From DATKAS01 sp963733765 (GTDB taxonomy: Bacteria; Actinomycetota; Acidimicrobiia; Acidimicrobiales; DATKAS01), in NCBI GenBank assembly GCA_963733765.1, contig CAVTEI010000007.1, positions 248,001-312,000 on the forward strand: a stretch of DNA of 64,000 bases. Reading direction: 5' to 3'. Position numbers and translations under genes: made by a program. The notes beneath the pieces were generated by a model. The model did not search any database. It was not told the origin of the DNA and worked only from the letters and a program-made list of their open reading frames with translations. Every line of letters begins with the position of its first letter. The first letter of the stretch is position 1. Shown here in pieces: positions 1 through 8,504 of the stretch.

Positions 1-1570
1 CGACGTACCAGTTGAGGATCGAGTCCATCGTGTCGTCGACGGCCAAAATGAAGCAGTTGTGCACCCTGAGGTTCGAACTCAGGTACTCCCCACTATCAGT
101 CTGGATGTCATAGACCTCCATCTCGCCGAGGTCCTCGATGCGCTCGATCTCCAGACGCTTCACCGCTCCAGAGGACTTCGACGGGAGCTCGAGCGACCCG
201 AACAGCTTTCGACCCTTCTCCCAGTCGACGAACCCGATCTCCTCCCCGAAGAGCTGCCGATCTGCGAGCGGACGGATGCTCAGCGACCACATGTCGTGCC
301 GGTCTGCTCGGCGATCACTCTTCCGCCGCACTCGGGAGAAGACTCCGAACCGGCCCAAGAGCTGCTGCACCCCGCGGACCAAATGCTCGGAGATCATGTC
401 GAGACCGACGACGGCGGCGTTGTCACGGACCGATACGTATCCGTCAGCCTGGAAGAGGCTTCGCAGATACGCGGCCACCACCGGTAGCGGCGCCGCAAAG
501 AGCTGCGCTGGCACGACCATGTCGGTGCCGCGATCGAGAAGCCCCCAACGCTCGACGAACTCGCGGAGCTTCTCGCCGTAGAGCCTGATGCGGTGGCCAT
601 CGAGCTCGTCGGACTGCGTCACGAACGAGCGGTCCTTCCGGTGAAGAGTTGGGAACGTCGTGTCGAGGTAGTACGAGATCCACTCGTGCTCCGCGTCGGT
701 CACCGTCATGAATTCGACCGTCAGCGACCGATTTGTTCCATGTGTGTACTGCCCGACGAACCCATCAGCCTGCAGCCATCCGGCCAGCGCGGCTTCGGCG
801 ATGTCGACGTTCCGAATCTCGCCAGAGCCCCAAGCCTCGTTGCGATGCCACGCCAGCTGGTCGCCCGGGTTCAGCGTGCCCGCCTCGCGAAACGAGCCAG
901 TGTGCTCACCACTCGAGCGCCAGACGAGATGGTCTGGCGTCACGTCGAGTTGATGGCCTGCCTTGGTGTGGATGCGCAACACCTTCTTGCGTCCGTTGGC
1001 CTTGACCGCCACAACCGACGTGACGCCGTGGGCGTCGAACACCTTCGTGCCCACCGCGCCCGTTTCGACGAGACGACCGATGGGAACGAGCCCGTCGGGT
1101 GTGCTCACGAGCGCGTCGTACGGCTGACACGCGCTCGCCTGCTGCGGCACACCCTTCACGCCGATGTTGAACCACACGGGCGAGTTGAACGCGGCCTTCT
1201 GCTGCACGATCAAATGCTTGAGCTCGGCGCGGAACGTCTCGGTCTCCGCGTCGTCGATGAAGTAGCCGCCCTGCGCGCCCCACTGCGTGATCGTGTCGAC
1301 GACGCGGTCGACGACCTGACGAAGTGACGTCTCGCGCTCGGGCGTGCCGAGCGTTCCCCGGAAGTACTTCTGAGCAAGGATGTTCGTGGCGTTCACCGAC
1401 CACGTGGCCGGCACTTCCACGCCGCGCTGCTCGAAGGCGACAGAGCCATCTCGGTAGTCGGTGATGCGGGCGTCGCGGCGCTCCCAGTCGACCTGGTCGT
1501 AGGGATCGACCCCAGGGGTCGTGAAATGCCTGCGGATCCCGATCCCCGTCTGCTCCGGCGCCAGCGACAT
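1..1570 (-). CDS. nrdJ: Class II (B12-dependent) ribonucleotide reductase, N-terminal part, intein-containing
   Basis: Reduces ribonucleotides to deoxyribonucleotides with adenosylcobalamin as radical source. The gene starts at ATG 1568-1570 after an AAGGAG ribosome site and runs off the left edge. Codons 1-147 give the N-terminal extein, ending in ...PQQASA; after the intein the host resumes with CFILAVDDTMDSILNWYV, which with the preceding SA matches the conserved SACFI segment of NrdJ just before the radical-fold core. The Cys after the splice site is the first conserved Cys of the reductase and is also the +1 nucleophile for splicing. Only about 165 host residues are visible; the catalytic barrel lies outside the window. 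The upstream region carries a strong promoter and two NrdR-like boxes. The family assignment rests on this short extein plus context and is quite secure. Confidence 0.88.
   Translation of the reverse strand, partial: MSLAPEQTGIGIRRHFTTPGVDPYDQVDWERRDARITDYRDGSVAFEQRGVEVPATWSVNATNILAQKYFRGTLGTPERETSLRQVVDRVVDTITQWGAQGGYFIDDAETETFRAELKHLIVQQKAAFNSPVWFNIGVKGVPQQASACQPYDALVSTPDGLVPIGRLVETGAVGTKVFDAHGVTSVVAVKANGRKKVLRIHTKAGHQLDVTPDHLVWRSSGEHTGSFREAGTLNPGDQLAWHRNEAWGSGEIRNVDIAEAALAGWLQADGFVGQYTHGTNRSLTVEFMTVTDAEHEWISYYLDTTFPTLHRKDRSFVTQSDELDGHRIRLYGEKLREFVERWGLLDRGTDMVVPAQLFAAPLPVVAAYLRSLFQADGYVSVRDNAAVVGLDMISEHLVRGVQQLLGRFGVFSRVRRKSDRRADRHDMWSLSIRPLADRQLFGEEIGFVDWEKGRKLFGSLELPSKSSGAVKRLEIERIEDLGEMEVYDIQTDSGEYLSSNLRVHNCFILAVDDTMDSILNWYV
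56..1129 (-). mobile_element. Intein with LAGLIDADG homing endonuclease in NrdJ
   Basis: An in-frame insertion of 358 residues between NrdJ Ala147 and the conserved Cys. Splicing block A is at the start (Cys1, then LVSTPDG). Block B is GHQLDVTPDHLVW with Thr64 and His67. Two LAGLIDADG-type motifs follow: LAGWLQADGF at about residues 115-124 and YLRSLFQADGYV at 221-232. The C-terminal blocks are VYDIQTDSGEYL and RVHN, ending in His-Asn followed by host Cys+1. This is the architecture of a full-length bifunctional intein: self-splicing plus a two-motif homing endonuclease. The reading frame is open throughout, with both endonuclease acidic residues (Asp in each ADG) present, so it looks intact and possibly active for homing. 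The usual His of block F, a few residues before the splice site, seems to be missing. Confidence 0.93.
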
Positions 1571-1629
1571 CGACACGCTCCTTCAAGATCCGACGCTACG
1601 GGCCGGTCGGAAGTGACCGGCCCGGAAAG

Positions 1630-1645
1630 ACACAAGATGTTGTGG
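1630..1645. promoter_or_regulatory. NrdR box 2 (candidate)
   Basis: The imperfect palindrome acacaagatgttgtgg fits the NrdR-box pattern well. It lies 42 bases (four helical turns) from box 1, so both would face the same side of the helix, as NrdR sites usually do. NrdR is encoded at 7577-8065. Confidence 0.6.
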
Positions 1646-1671
1646 TTTCGGAGCGGCCCCCACCGCCTGAG

Positions 1672-1687
1672 CCACAAGATGTTCGGG
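1672..1687. promoter_or_regulatory. NrdR box 1 (candidate)
   Basis: The sequence ccacaagatgttcggg matches one half of the NrdR-box pattern (acaCwAtATaTwGtgt); the other half is degenerate. It lies immediately downstream of the nrdJ -10 element, where a bound repressor would block transcription. It shares a 10-base core (cacaagatgt) with the second box. Confidence 0.5.
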
Positions 1688-1688
1688 C

Positions 1689-1718
1689 ATTACACCATTG
1701 TAGTTACACGGGTGTCAA
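1689..1718 (-). promoter_or_regulatory. Promoter of nrdJ
   Basis: On the minus strand TTGACA (1713-1718), an 18-base spacer and TGTAAT (1689-1694) form a near-consensus vegetative promoter. Predicted transcription starts near 1682, giving a leader of about 110 bases before nrdJ. A NrdR-like box overlaps the start point. Confidence 0.6.
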
Positions 1719-1739
1719 CGCCTCCTGCGCAGGGCATTC

Positions 1740-2051
1740 TTCCCGACCCCGCTCCGCCGAGGGGTGATGCGGGCCACAGCGCGAGAGCGGCAGGTCTGGG
1801 GCGGACGCACGGTTCTCGTGCGCCCCGAGAGGCTCAGATTGCGAGCCTGCCCTCCCCCGTGGTGCCACCCGAAGCCAGCTCTCCGAGATCCCCACCCATC
1901 CGCCTAGCTCCCGCGCTGTGGCCTTCGATGGGCGTCAACCTAAGACGAGGGTCCTGTGGACTGAAAGAGGTACAACCCTGTGAATTGACAGTGGATTTCG
2001 TGTCGACTGTCCACAGCCATCCACCAGCACGGACAGGCGGATCAACAGAGA
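1740..2051. other. Intergenic region without a convincing gene
   Basis: About 310 bases between the nrdJ promoter and the end of the VOC gene. I see no conserved protein, tRNA or riboswitch. The only structure is an 8-base inverted repeat, ctgtggac (1954-1961) and gtccacag (2009-2016), in a slightly AT-richer stretch; its role is unknown. Confidence 0.4.
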
Positions 2052-2531
2052 TCAGCTCGAAAACTGGGCAACCACGGCCTCGAGATCGAGCGGCGCGACG
2101 GGCGGCGACCCCTCGACCTCGGACCAGCGCTCCCTGGGCACCGCCCACATCACCTCGAACTCGTTGCCGTCGGGATCGTGGGCATACAGCGACTTGGTGG
2201 TGCCGTGGTCGCTTTGGCCGACCAGTGCCCCCGCCCGCAGCAGCACTTCGCGGGCGCCGACGAGGTCCTCGACCCGGTCGACCTCCCAGGCCAGGTGGTA
2301 CAGGCCAACGGCCCCGGGAACCGGACCGGCGGCGCCGGGCCCGACCTCGAACAGCCCGAGATCGTGGTCGTTGGGCGAGTTGGGCGCCCGCATGAACGCG
2401 GCCCCCTTCAGATTCGCCTCCTCGTGGATCAGCTCGAGACCGAGCACCTCCCGGTAGAACGCGACGGCACGGGGCACATCGCGCACGTACAGCACGGCAT
2501 GATTGAGGCGGCGCACGGGGATCGACGGCAT
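2052..2531 (-). CDS. VOC (glyoxalase/dioxygenase-like) family protein
   Basis: 159 residues with the two babbab modules of the vicinal-oxygen-chelate fold. The start LNHAVLYVRDVPRAVAFY is the typical first strand/helix with a metal-binding His. A second His (YHLAWEVD) begins the second module, and a Glu near the end (GNEFEVMW, preceded by DPDG) completes the usual metal triad. This resembles catechol 2,3-dioxygenase-like and glyoxalase-like enzymes, but the substrate cannot be told from sequence. It is divergent from the acyltransferase gene, with about 46 bases between the two starts. Confidence 0.85.
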   Translation of the reverse strand: MPSIPVRRLNHAVLYVRDVPRAVAFYREVLGLELIHEEANLKGAAFMRAPNSPNDHDLGLFEVGPGAAGPVPGAVGLYHLAWEVDRVEDLVGAREVLLRAGALVGQSDHGTTKSLYAHDPDGNEFEVMWAVPRERWSEVEGSPPVAPLDLEAVVAQFSS

Positions 2532-2577
2532 GCGGGAATCAACACGCCGCGATCCGTTCGTGTTCCTTGGGGGGACG

Positions 2578-4558
2578 TTGACGACGGAACGGCCAGGGCA
2601 TCTCGCGTATCAACCCGCGCTGGATGGCCTGCGCGCGGTCGCGGTGGCGGCCGTGATCGCCTACCACCTCGGATACCCGTGGGCCCGCGGCGGCTACCTC
2701 GGCGTCGACACGTTCTTCGTCCTGTCCGGCTACCTCATCACCAGCCTGCTCCTGACTGAAGCCAGAGCAGAGGGACGCATCGATCTCCCGACGTTCTGGG
2801 TTCGCCGCGCCCGTCGACTGCTGCCCGCGCTGTTGCTCGTCCTCGCCGCGATCGCGATCTACGGGGCGTGGTCGACGCCGACCGACGCGCAAGCCGCGCT
2901 CCGCGCCGACGGGCTGTTCGCGCTCTTCTACTCCGCCAACTGGCACTTCATCGCCGACAACAACTCCTACTTCGACCTCTTCGCCGCGCCGTCGCTCCTC
3001 GAGCACACGTGGTCACTCGCGATCGAGGAGCAGTTCTACCTGGTGTGGCCACTGGTCGTCGCTGCGTGCCTTCGCATCGGACGCGGCCGGCGGACACTGG
3101 TCGTCGTCGTTGCAACGTGCGCGGCACTGGGATCCGCCGCGCTCATGGCCGCGCTCGCTGACGACGCGACAAGGGCGTACTTCGGCACCGACACACGCGT
3201 GCACTCTCTGCTGATCGGCGCCTTGCTCGCGGTGCTCCTCGCGAGACGCGCCAACGTGCAGAGCTCGCGTCCGGTCGCGTACGCCGGCGTTCTCGCCCTT
3301 GGCGCCGTCGTCGTCGCGTACGCGACCATCGGCGACGGCGAATCGTTCATGTACCGCGGCGGGTTCCTGCTCTTCGCCCTCGCCGCCGCGACAGTGATCG
3401 CGGCCGCGGTGCATCCGACGGGCCCCGTCCGCCGGCTTCTCTCACTCGCGGTCCTCGTGTGGATCGGGCGGATCTCATACGGCCTGTACCTGTGGCACTG
3501 GCCGGTTCAGCTCATCGTGGACTCCGAACGCACCGGCATCTCGGGAGTACCGCTCGACCTCGTGCGGGTCGGACTGACCGTGGCGCTCGCGGCCGCGTCC
3601 TACTACCTGGTCGAGCTACCGATCCGGTCTGGAGCGACGCTGCGCGGACGGGTTGCCTTGCCCTCAGCCGTCGCTGGAATCGCCGCCGTCGCGGTTGCCC
3701 TCGTCGTCGCGACCGCGAGCGCCACGTCGCCTTCGCCCGCGTTTGCCGCGCCGTCACCAGGCGTCACGATCACGGTCAAGCCGCCGTCACTACCCTCATC
3801 GGCGACCACGGCGCCGTCGACGACGGTGCCCACGCGCCTCGGCGCGCCCCCGCCGATGCTGGCCGCATCCGCTGCGACGAACCAACCGAGTGCGCCGCGC
3901 GTCATCGGCATCGTGGGCGACTCGGTCGCGGCGAGTCTCATCCCCGGACTCGAACGTGAGGCAGCGGCACGCGGCATCGGCGTCGCCAGCGCGGCCATCG
4001 CCGGATGCGGCGCAGCCGGCGGCGTCCTGCTCGACGATCAAGGGCAGCCGTTCGCATGGGCGGACGACTGCGCGCGGGCCGTCCCGATCGTCCAGAACGA
4101 GATCATCACGAAGTACCAGCCCGATGTCGTCCTGTGGCTCAGCACCTGGGAAACGCAGGATCGGCTCGTCGGCGAGGCCCGCCTACGCTTCCGGACGCCC
4201 GAAGGCGACCGCGAAGTGCTTCGTGAGATGGAGGCGACGCTCACGCGGGTGACGGCCCAGGGAGCCCGCGTGGTCGTGCTCATCCCGCCGCCGCCGGTCA
4301 TGGGCCGCAACGGCCCACCCGACGAGGACGTCCTCCAGAAGCGGGCGCACCTCAACGGGCTCATCGACTCTGTTCGCCTACCTCCACGCGGACCGGGTGG
4401 AGGTCGTGGACTTCGCTGCGATCGTCTGCCCGAACGGGGTGCCCTGCCCGACCGAGATGGACGGCATGCGGCTCCGTCCCGACGGTGCCCACTTCACGAA
4501 CGAGACCAGTGCATGGGCGGCGAGCCGCCTGCTCGCGGCCGTGCTCGACACGGGGTGA
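2578..4558 (+). CDS. Acyltransferase-3 family protein with C-terminal SGNH domain (one frameshift)
   Basis: An OafA/YrhL-type membrane O-acyltransferase, which would transfer acetyl or acyl groups to surface glycans. The first ~370 residues are hydrophobic with about ten membrane segments, opening with LAYQPALDGLRAVAV and the motif GGYLGVDTFFVLSGYLI. A Pro/Ser/Thr-rich linker follows, then an extracytoplasmic SGNH domain with its GDSV block (IGIVGDSVAASL). A single extra base near 4371 shifts the frame. In the corrected frame the protein continues FAYLHADRVEVVDFAAIVCP and ends with the catalytic block RPDGAHF before TGA at 4556-4558. Without correction the frame runs on to 4599 as low-quality sequence and loses the catalytic Asp/His. 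I chose TTG 2578 after a G-rich ribosome site; a longer start upstream would overlap the VOC gene. Confidence 0.8.
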
Positions 4559-4564
4559 CCGAGG

Positions 4565-6844
4565 TCAGGCGGGGACGACCGTCACTGGGATGCCGTTGAC
4601 AACCGCGGTGCCCGATACGACGTCGAGCTGCTCTTCGTCAGCGAGGACGTTGGAGTTCACGCCCGGACGAGCCGACGCGACCCCGAGGGCCACACCATCA
4701 AGGTCGTGACCCCAGCCGTGGGGCATCGAGACGACGCCGGGCCGGATCGCGTCCGTGATCTCGACCGGCACGTCGATCTTGCCGACTCGTGAAGTCACGC
4801 GTGCGACGTCGCCCGACGACAGACCGAGCGCGCGTGCGTCGTCAGGATGGATGTGGAGCGTGCACCGCTCCTTGCCCTTCACGAGCACGTTCAGGTTGTG
4901 CATCCACGAGTTGTTGGAACGGAGGTCGCGCCGCCCGATGAGCAGGTGGTGTCCGTTGCGGCCGCGACCGATCGACGCCCGCAGCCGCTCACAGTCGGCA
5001 ACGAGCTCCGGCGGCGCGAGCTCGATGCGTCCGGACGGGGTGCGCAGGATCTCGGGGATCCGCGGCTGGAGCGCGCCGAGGTCGATGCCGTGGGGGTTCG
5101 CCTCGAGCAGGGCGAGCGTGACGGACGGCTGCTCGACACCCTCCGCATCGGTGAACGTCTCGCGTGCGCCGAACCAGTCGCCGTAGGGCCCTGACCGCAA
5201 CATGAAGTCGAGGATTCGCTCCGGCCCCCGTCGGGCGGCGAGCGCGCCGAGGATCTCGTCGGCATTCCGCCCGCTGAGCGGACCCGAGGCGTCACCCACC
5301 GCGTGCTGCACGAGCGCCGTGATCGCGAAGTCGTCGGCGCGGTCGACGTCGGCCGACGCACCCTGACCCTGGGCGATGAGCGCGAGCCTCGACATGATCT
5401 CCCACTCGTCGAGCCCGTCGGCGGGGCCGTCGAGCACGGGCGGTGAGTAGTTGGCGACGTTGCGCACGGCGAACTGAAGGAGCAACAGGTCGTAGTGCGA
5501 GCGGTAGAGGTTGGAGCTCGGGGGCAGGATCACGTCCGCGTGACGCGTCGTCTCATTGCGGTAGATGTCGATGCTCACCATGAAGTCGAGGCGCTCGAGG
5601 GCCGCAGCGAGCCGCTCGCTGTTGGGCGTCGAGAGCACCGGGTTGCCCGCCGCGGTGACGAGCGCCCGAACCTGACCAGGCCCCTCGGTCTCGATCTCCT
5701 CGGCCAGCACCACGACGGGATACTCCCCGAGCACCTCGGCGAGCCCGCGCACACGCGTGTGACCGCGTCCCATCCGGAAGCCCTTCCCCTTCCCCGGCGC
5801 GCCCCGAGTCGCCGCGCCGCCCGCGGCGGGCAAGGAGAACATTGCGCCACCGGGACGATCCAGGTTCCCGGTCACGACGTTGACGACATCGACGAGCCAC
5901 GAGGCGAGCGTGCCGAAGTCCTGGGTGCAAATGCCGATGCGTCCGTACACGGCCGCGGTCGGGGCACCGGCGAGCTCACGGGCGAGTCGGCGGATCGTGG
6001 CCGCCTCCACGCCACACGTGTCCTCGACGCGCTCGGGCGCGAAGCCAGCGGCGAGCGATTCGATGTCCGCCCAGCCATTGACCCACGGCCGGATGTGATC
6101 GCCCGCGTCCGCGAGCCCTTCGTCGAACAGCGTGTGCACGATCGCCATGAGGAAGTGCGCGTCGGTGCCAGGCACGATCGCGACCCACTCATCGGCCTCT
6201 TCCGCGGTCTTGGTCCTTCGGGGGTCTACGACCACGACCTTTCCCCCGCGAGCACGCAGGGCTTCGAGGCGGCCCGGGAAGTCGGGCGCGGTGCACAAGC
6301 TGCCGTTCGACGCGTACGGGTTGGCGCCGAGGATCATCATGTAATCGCTGCGATCGATGTCGGGCACCGGCACGGTCACTGCGGTGCCGAACATGTAGCC
6401 GGCCGCGACCTGCTTCGGCACTTGGTCCACGGTGCCCGCCGAGAAGCGCATGCGCGTGCCGATGCCCTGCGCCAGCGTCCGCGCGTAGAGCATCGCGGAG
6501 AGGTTGTGCGCGGTGGGATTGCCGATGTAGGTCGCAACCGCATCACGCCCGTGGGCCTCGATGATCGGCACGAGCCTCCGCTCGATCTCTGCGAAGGCTT
6601 CCTCCCACGAGACCTCGACGAACTCGCCGTCGCGCTTCACGAGGGGGCGACGCAGCCGGTCGGGATCTTCGTGGAGCTGCTTGAGCGTCGACCCCTTGGG
6701 GCAGATGAAGCCGTGGCTGAACACGTCGGCGCGGTCGCCCCGCACTCGCACGATCTGCTCACCTCGCAACGTGATCTCGAGTCCGCAGCCCGCCTCGCAG
6801 AAGGGGCAGGTGCGGATCGCTGTGCGCGTGGGAGCGTCGGTCAT
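4565..6844 (-). CDS. Molybdopterin-dependent oxidoreductase (formate dehydrogenase-like)
   Basis: 759 residues of the DMSO-reductase superfamily. The N-terminus has a 4Fe-4S motif, CPFCEAGC...C (Cys13, 16, 20, 48). A molybdopterin guanine dinucleotide domain follows, and the C-terminal molydop-binding domain includes RRDLRSNNSWMHNL and HPDDARALGLSSGDVARV. The segment around FSAGTVDQVPKQVAAGYMFG, where formate dehydrogenases carry Cys or Sec, has neither. It therefore resembles actinobacterial 'possible oxidoreductase' proteins such as Rv0197 more than true formate dehydrogenases. No partner subunit is adjacent, and there is no twin-arginine signal, so it is probably cytoplasmic. The start is the ATG at 6842-6844, directly before the Fe-S motif; extending upstream adds only low-complexity sequence. 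Confidence 0.85.
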   Translation of the reverse strand: MTDAPTRTAIRTCPFCEAGCGLEITLRGEQIVRVRGDRADVFSHGFICPKGSTLKQLHEDPDRLRRPLVKRDGEFVEVSWEEAFAEIERRLVPIIEAHGRDAVATYIGNPTAHNLSAMLYARTLAQGIGTRMRFSAGTVDQVPKQVAAGYMFGTAVTVPVPDIDRSDYMMILGANPYASNGSLCTAPDFPGRLEALRARGGKVVVVDPRRTKTAEEADEWVAIVPGTDAHFLMAIVHTLFDEGLADAGDHIRPWVNGWADIESLAAGFAPERVEDTCGVEAATIRRLARELAGAPTAAVYGRIGICTQDFGTLASWLVDVVNVVTGNLDRPGGAMFSLPAAGGAATRGAPGKGKGFRMGRGHTRVRGLAEVLGEYPVVVLAEEIETEGPGQVRALVTAAGNPVLSTPNSERLAAALERLDFMVSIDIYRNETTRHADVILPPSSNLYRSHYDLLLLQFAVRNVANYSPPVLDGPADGLDEWEIMSRLALIAQGQGASADVDRADDFAITALVQHAVGDASGPLSGRNADEILGALAARRGPERILDFMLRSGPYGDWFGARETFTDAEGVEQPSVTLALLEANPHGIDLGALQPRIPEILRTPSGRIELAPPELVADCERLRASIGRGRNGHHLLIGRRDLRSNNSWMHNLNVLVKGKERCTLHIHPDDARALGLSSGDVARVTSRVGKIDVPVEITDAIRPGVVSMPHGWGHDLDGVALGVASARPGVNSNVLADEEQLDVVSGTAVVNGIPVTVVPA

Positions 6845-6908
6845 GCGCACCAGCGTGCCCCATCGACGCCCGCTCCTGCCAAGATCGCCGTGCCAAGATC
6901 CCGGGGTC

Positions 6909-7598
6909 ATGCGCCGCTTGCATCCCGATCCCCGTGACCCGGTGTCGGTCGCGGAGGCCTACGCGGACCCAACGCGCCGCAGACGCGGCGGACGCCCCTG
7001 GGTGCTCATGTGCATGATCGCCAGCACGGACGGCGCCACCTCCGTCGACGGCCGATCGGGACCACTTGGCGGCGGAGGCGACCGTTCCGTGTTCGCCACG
7101 CTCCGCGACGTCGCCGATTTGGTGCTCGTCGGCGCGGGCACCGCACGTGACGAGCACTACGGACCGCCGCGCCGCGAAGGCTTGCGCATCGCGATCGTCA
7201 CCCGGTCGCTCCGCCTCGATTGGGAAGGTGAGCTGATGCGCAGCGGGCGGGCGATCGTCGTCACCTCCGAGACCGCAGGCCCGGTGCCCGACGGCATGCC
7301 GGTCGTGCGCGCCGGCGACGACGACGTCGACCTCGCAGTCGCGGTGCAGCACCTCGGCGCGCTGGGCGCGAGCGTGGTGATGGCCGAGGGAGGACCTTCA
7401 CTCAACGGAGCGCTCGTCGCCGCGGGACTGGTCGACGAGCTCTGCCTCACCGTGTCACCCCACCTCGTGGCGGGAACCTCCGCTCGCGTCACGCACGACG
7501 CCGTGTCGGCCCTCTCGCGGCTCACGCTCGCCCACGTGCTCGAGGAGGACGGCTGGCTGTTCCTCCGCTACCTCGCTCAGGCGTCGGGGTCGCGGTAG
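6909..7598 (+). CDS. RibD C-terminal / dihydrofolate-reductase-like reductase
   Basis: 229 residues related to the reductase half of RibD (pyrimidine reductase of riboflavin synthesis). Visible blocks are MCMIASTDGATSVDGRSGPL, the dinucleotide-binding segment LVLVGAGTARDEHYGP, and VVMAEGGPSLNGALVAAGLVDEL. No deaminase domain is present and no other rib gene is nearby, so it may be a stand-alone reductase for a deazaflavin, pterin or unknown substrate. It starts at ATG 6909, 64 bases from the divergent molybdoenzyme start. Its 3' end overlaps the convergent nrdR gene by 22 bases. Confidence 0.82.
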   Translation: MRRLHPDPRDPVSVAEAYADPTRRRRGGRPWVLMCMIASTDGATSVDGRSGPLGGGGDRSVFATLRDVADLVLVGAGTARDEHYGPPRREGLRIAIVTRSLRLDWEGELMRSGRAIVVTSETAGPVPDGMPVVRAGDDDVDLAVAVQHLGALGASVVMAEGGPSLNGALVAAGLVDELCLTVSPHLVAGTSARVTHDAVSALSRLTLAHVLEEDGWLFLRYLAQASGSR

Positions 7599-8065
7599 CT
7601 GCGCTTGGGCTCGGTGCTCTTCGCGAGCAGCGTGAGCTCGCGGGCGAAGTCGTCGGCTTCGTCGAATCCCTTATAGACGCTCGCGAAGCGCAGGTAGGCG
7701 ACCTCGTCGAGGATGCGGAGCCGATCGAGCACGGCGAGGCCGACCCGCTCGCTCGAGACGTCGCCTCCCCCCTCGAGCCGCAAGCCCTCCTCGACCTCAC
7801 CGGCGAGTCCCTCGAGCTGGTCGATCGACACCGGACGGCCCTTCGCCGCGGCGAGCACTCCGGCCACGAGCTTGGAGCGGTCGAACGGCTCTCGTTCGCC
7901 CGAGCGCTTCACCACCACAAGGGGCGCCTCCTCGAGGCGCTCGAACGTCGTGAAGCGGCCCCCGCACGCCAAGCATTCGCGGCGTCGTCGGATGGCCGAC
8001 CCGTCGTCGGCCGTGCGCGAGTCGATGACTTTGTCATCGAGGGAGGCGCAGACGGGGCAACGCAC
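7577..8065 (-). CDS. nrdR: Transcriptional repressor NrdR
   Basis: 162 residues. An N-terminal zinc ribbon has Cys pairs (MRCPVCAS and CLACGGRF) around the DNA-binding loop with RRRRECLACGGRFTTFER. An ATP-cone follows (VVKRSGEREPFDRSKL) that senses ATP/dATP. NrdR represses ribonucleotide reductase genes when dATP is high. Here its likely target, nrdJ, lies in the same window with two matching boxes. It is 17 bases downstream of the LysM gene and probably co-transcribed with it, so it may be partly SOS-linked. The arrangement lexA / LysM protein / nrdR matches Rv2720-Rv2719c-Rv2718c in Mycobacterium. Confidence 0.95.
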   Translation of the reverse strand: MRCPVCASLDDKVIDSRTADDGSAIRRRRECLACGGRFTTFERLEEAPLVVVKRSGEREPFDRSKLVAGVLAAAKGRPVSIDQLEGLAGEVEEGLRLEGGGDVSSERVGLAVLDRLRILDEVAYLRFASVYKGFDEADDFARELTLLAKSTEPKRSYRDPDA

Positions 8066-8081
8066 ACCCCGACGGTACCGG

Positions 8082-8442
8082 TCAGCCAGTTTCAGGGACG
8101 AGCAACCGGTCGCCCGGCTCGAGGGGGCCGTCGTGCGATGCGACCAGCTCGTCGACGAGGCCGCGGATGTCGCCGTCGGGCATCGCCGCTCGCGCGATCG
8201 ACCAGACGGTGTCGCCTGGCTGCACGATCACGACACGTGCGCCGGCGCCGTGGGAAGGGGCCCTCGGGGGCGGAGGCAGGGACGCCCCCGAGGGTCGCCG
8301 TGACGGTGCGCACGGCGAGGAAGAGGCCGATCGCGAACGCGACCAGCACGAGCAGCGCGAAGACGCGGCGCCGGCGATAGGCCGCCGCCCGGCTCGGCCG
8401 GCTCGGCGCCACATAGAGAGGGATGGCAGCGCTCACGAACAT
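8082..8442 (-). CDS. SOS-linked LysM-domain membrane protein (one frameshift)
   Basis: About 119 residues after frame correction. The N-terminal part (MFVSAAIPLYVAPSRPSR..., then VFALLVLVAFAIGLFLAV) is a cytoplasmic tail plus one membrane helix. The C-terminal part is a LysM peptidoglycan-binding domain, with VVIVQPGDTVWSIARAAMPDG and LEPGDRLLVPETG. The two halves lie in different frames; the shift falls in a G/C-rich run at about 8240-8290. By position it corresponds to the SOS-induced LysM proteins between lexA and nrdR in other actinobacteria (Rv2719c/ChiZ and DivS), which restrain cell division or cut the wall during DNA damage. LexA boxes overlap its promoter and its start codon. The ATG at 8440-8442 is about ten bases from the -10, so the mRNA may be leaderless. 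Confidence 0.72.
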
Positions 8443-8449
8443 CTGTTCG
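8436..8449. promoter_or_regulatory. LexA box 1
   Basis: cgaacatctgttcg is a perfect CGAAC-N4-GTTCG palindrome, the SOS box of actinobacteria. It overlaps the start codon of the LysM gene. Confidence 0.85.
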
Positions 8450-8451
8450 CC

Positions 8452-8481
8452 AGTTCAGCACGAACGCCTGTTCGCTGTCAA
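8452..8481 (-). promoter_or_regulatory. Promoter of the LysM gene and nrdR
   Basis: Minus-strand TTGACA (8476-8481), an 18-base spacer and TGAACT (8452-8457). LexA box 2 fills the spacer and box 1 covers the start region. Confidence 0.55.
8461..8474. promoter_or_regulatory. LexA box 2
   Basis: cgaacgcctgttcg is a perfect CGAAC-N4-GTTCG site, within the spacer of the LysM-gene promoter. Confidence 0.85.
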
Positions 8482-8490
8482 CCGCTGGAT

Positions 8491-8504
8491 CGAACGGATG
8501 TTTG
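8491..8504. promoter_or_regulatory. LexA box 3
   Basis: cgaacggatgtttg has one mismatch to the palindrome (GTTTG for GTTCG) but extends to TCGAAC-N4-GTTTGA. It overlaps the -35 element of lexA. Confidence 0.7.

Noticed and set aside
1954..2016. ctgtggac / gtccacag inverted repeat as a terminator or recombination site
   Set aside because: The arms are 47 bases apart, with no T-run and no integrase or dif-like sequence nearby.
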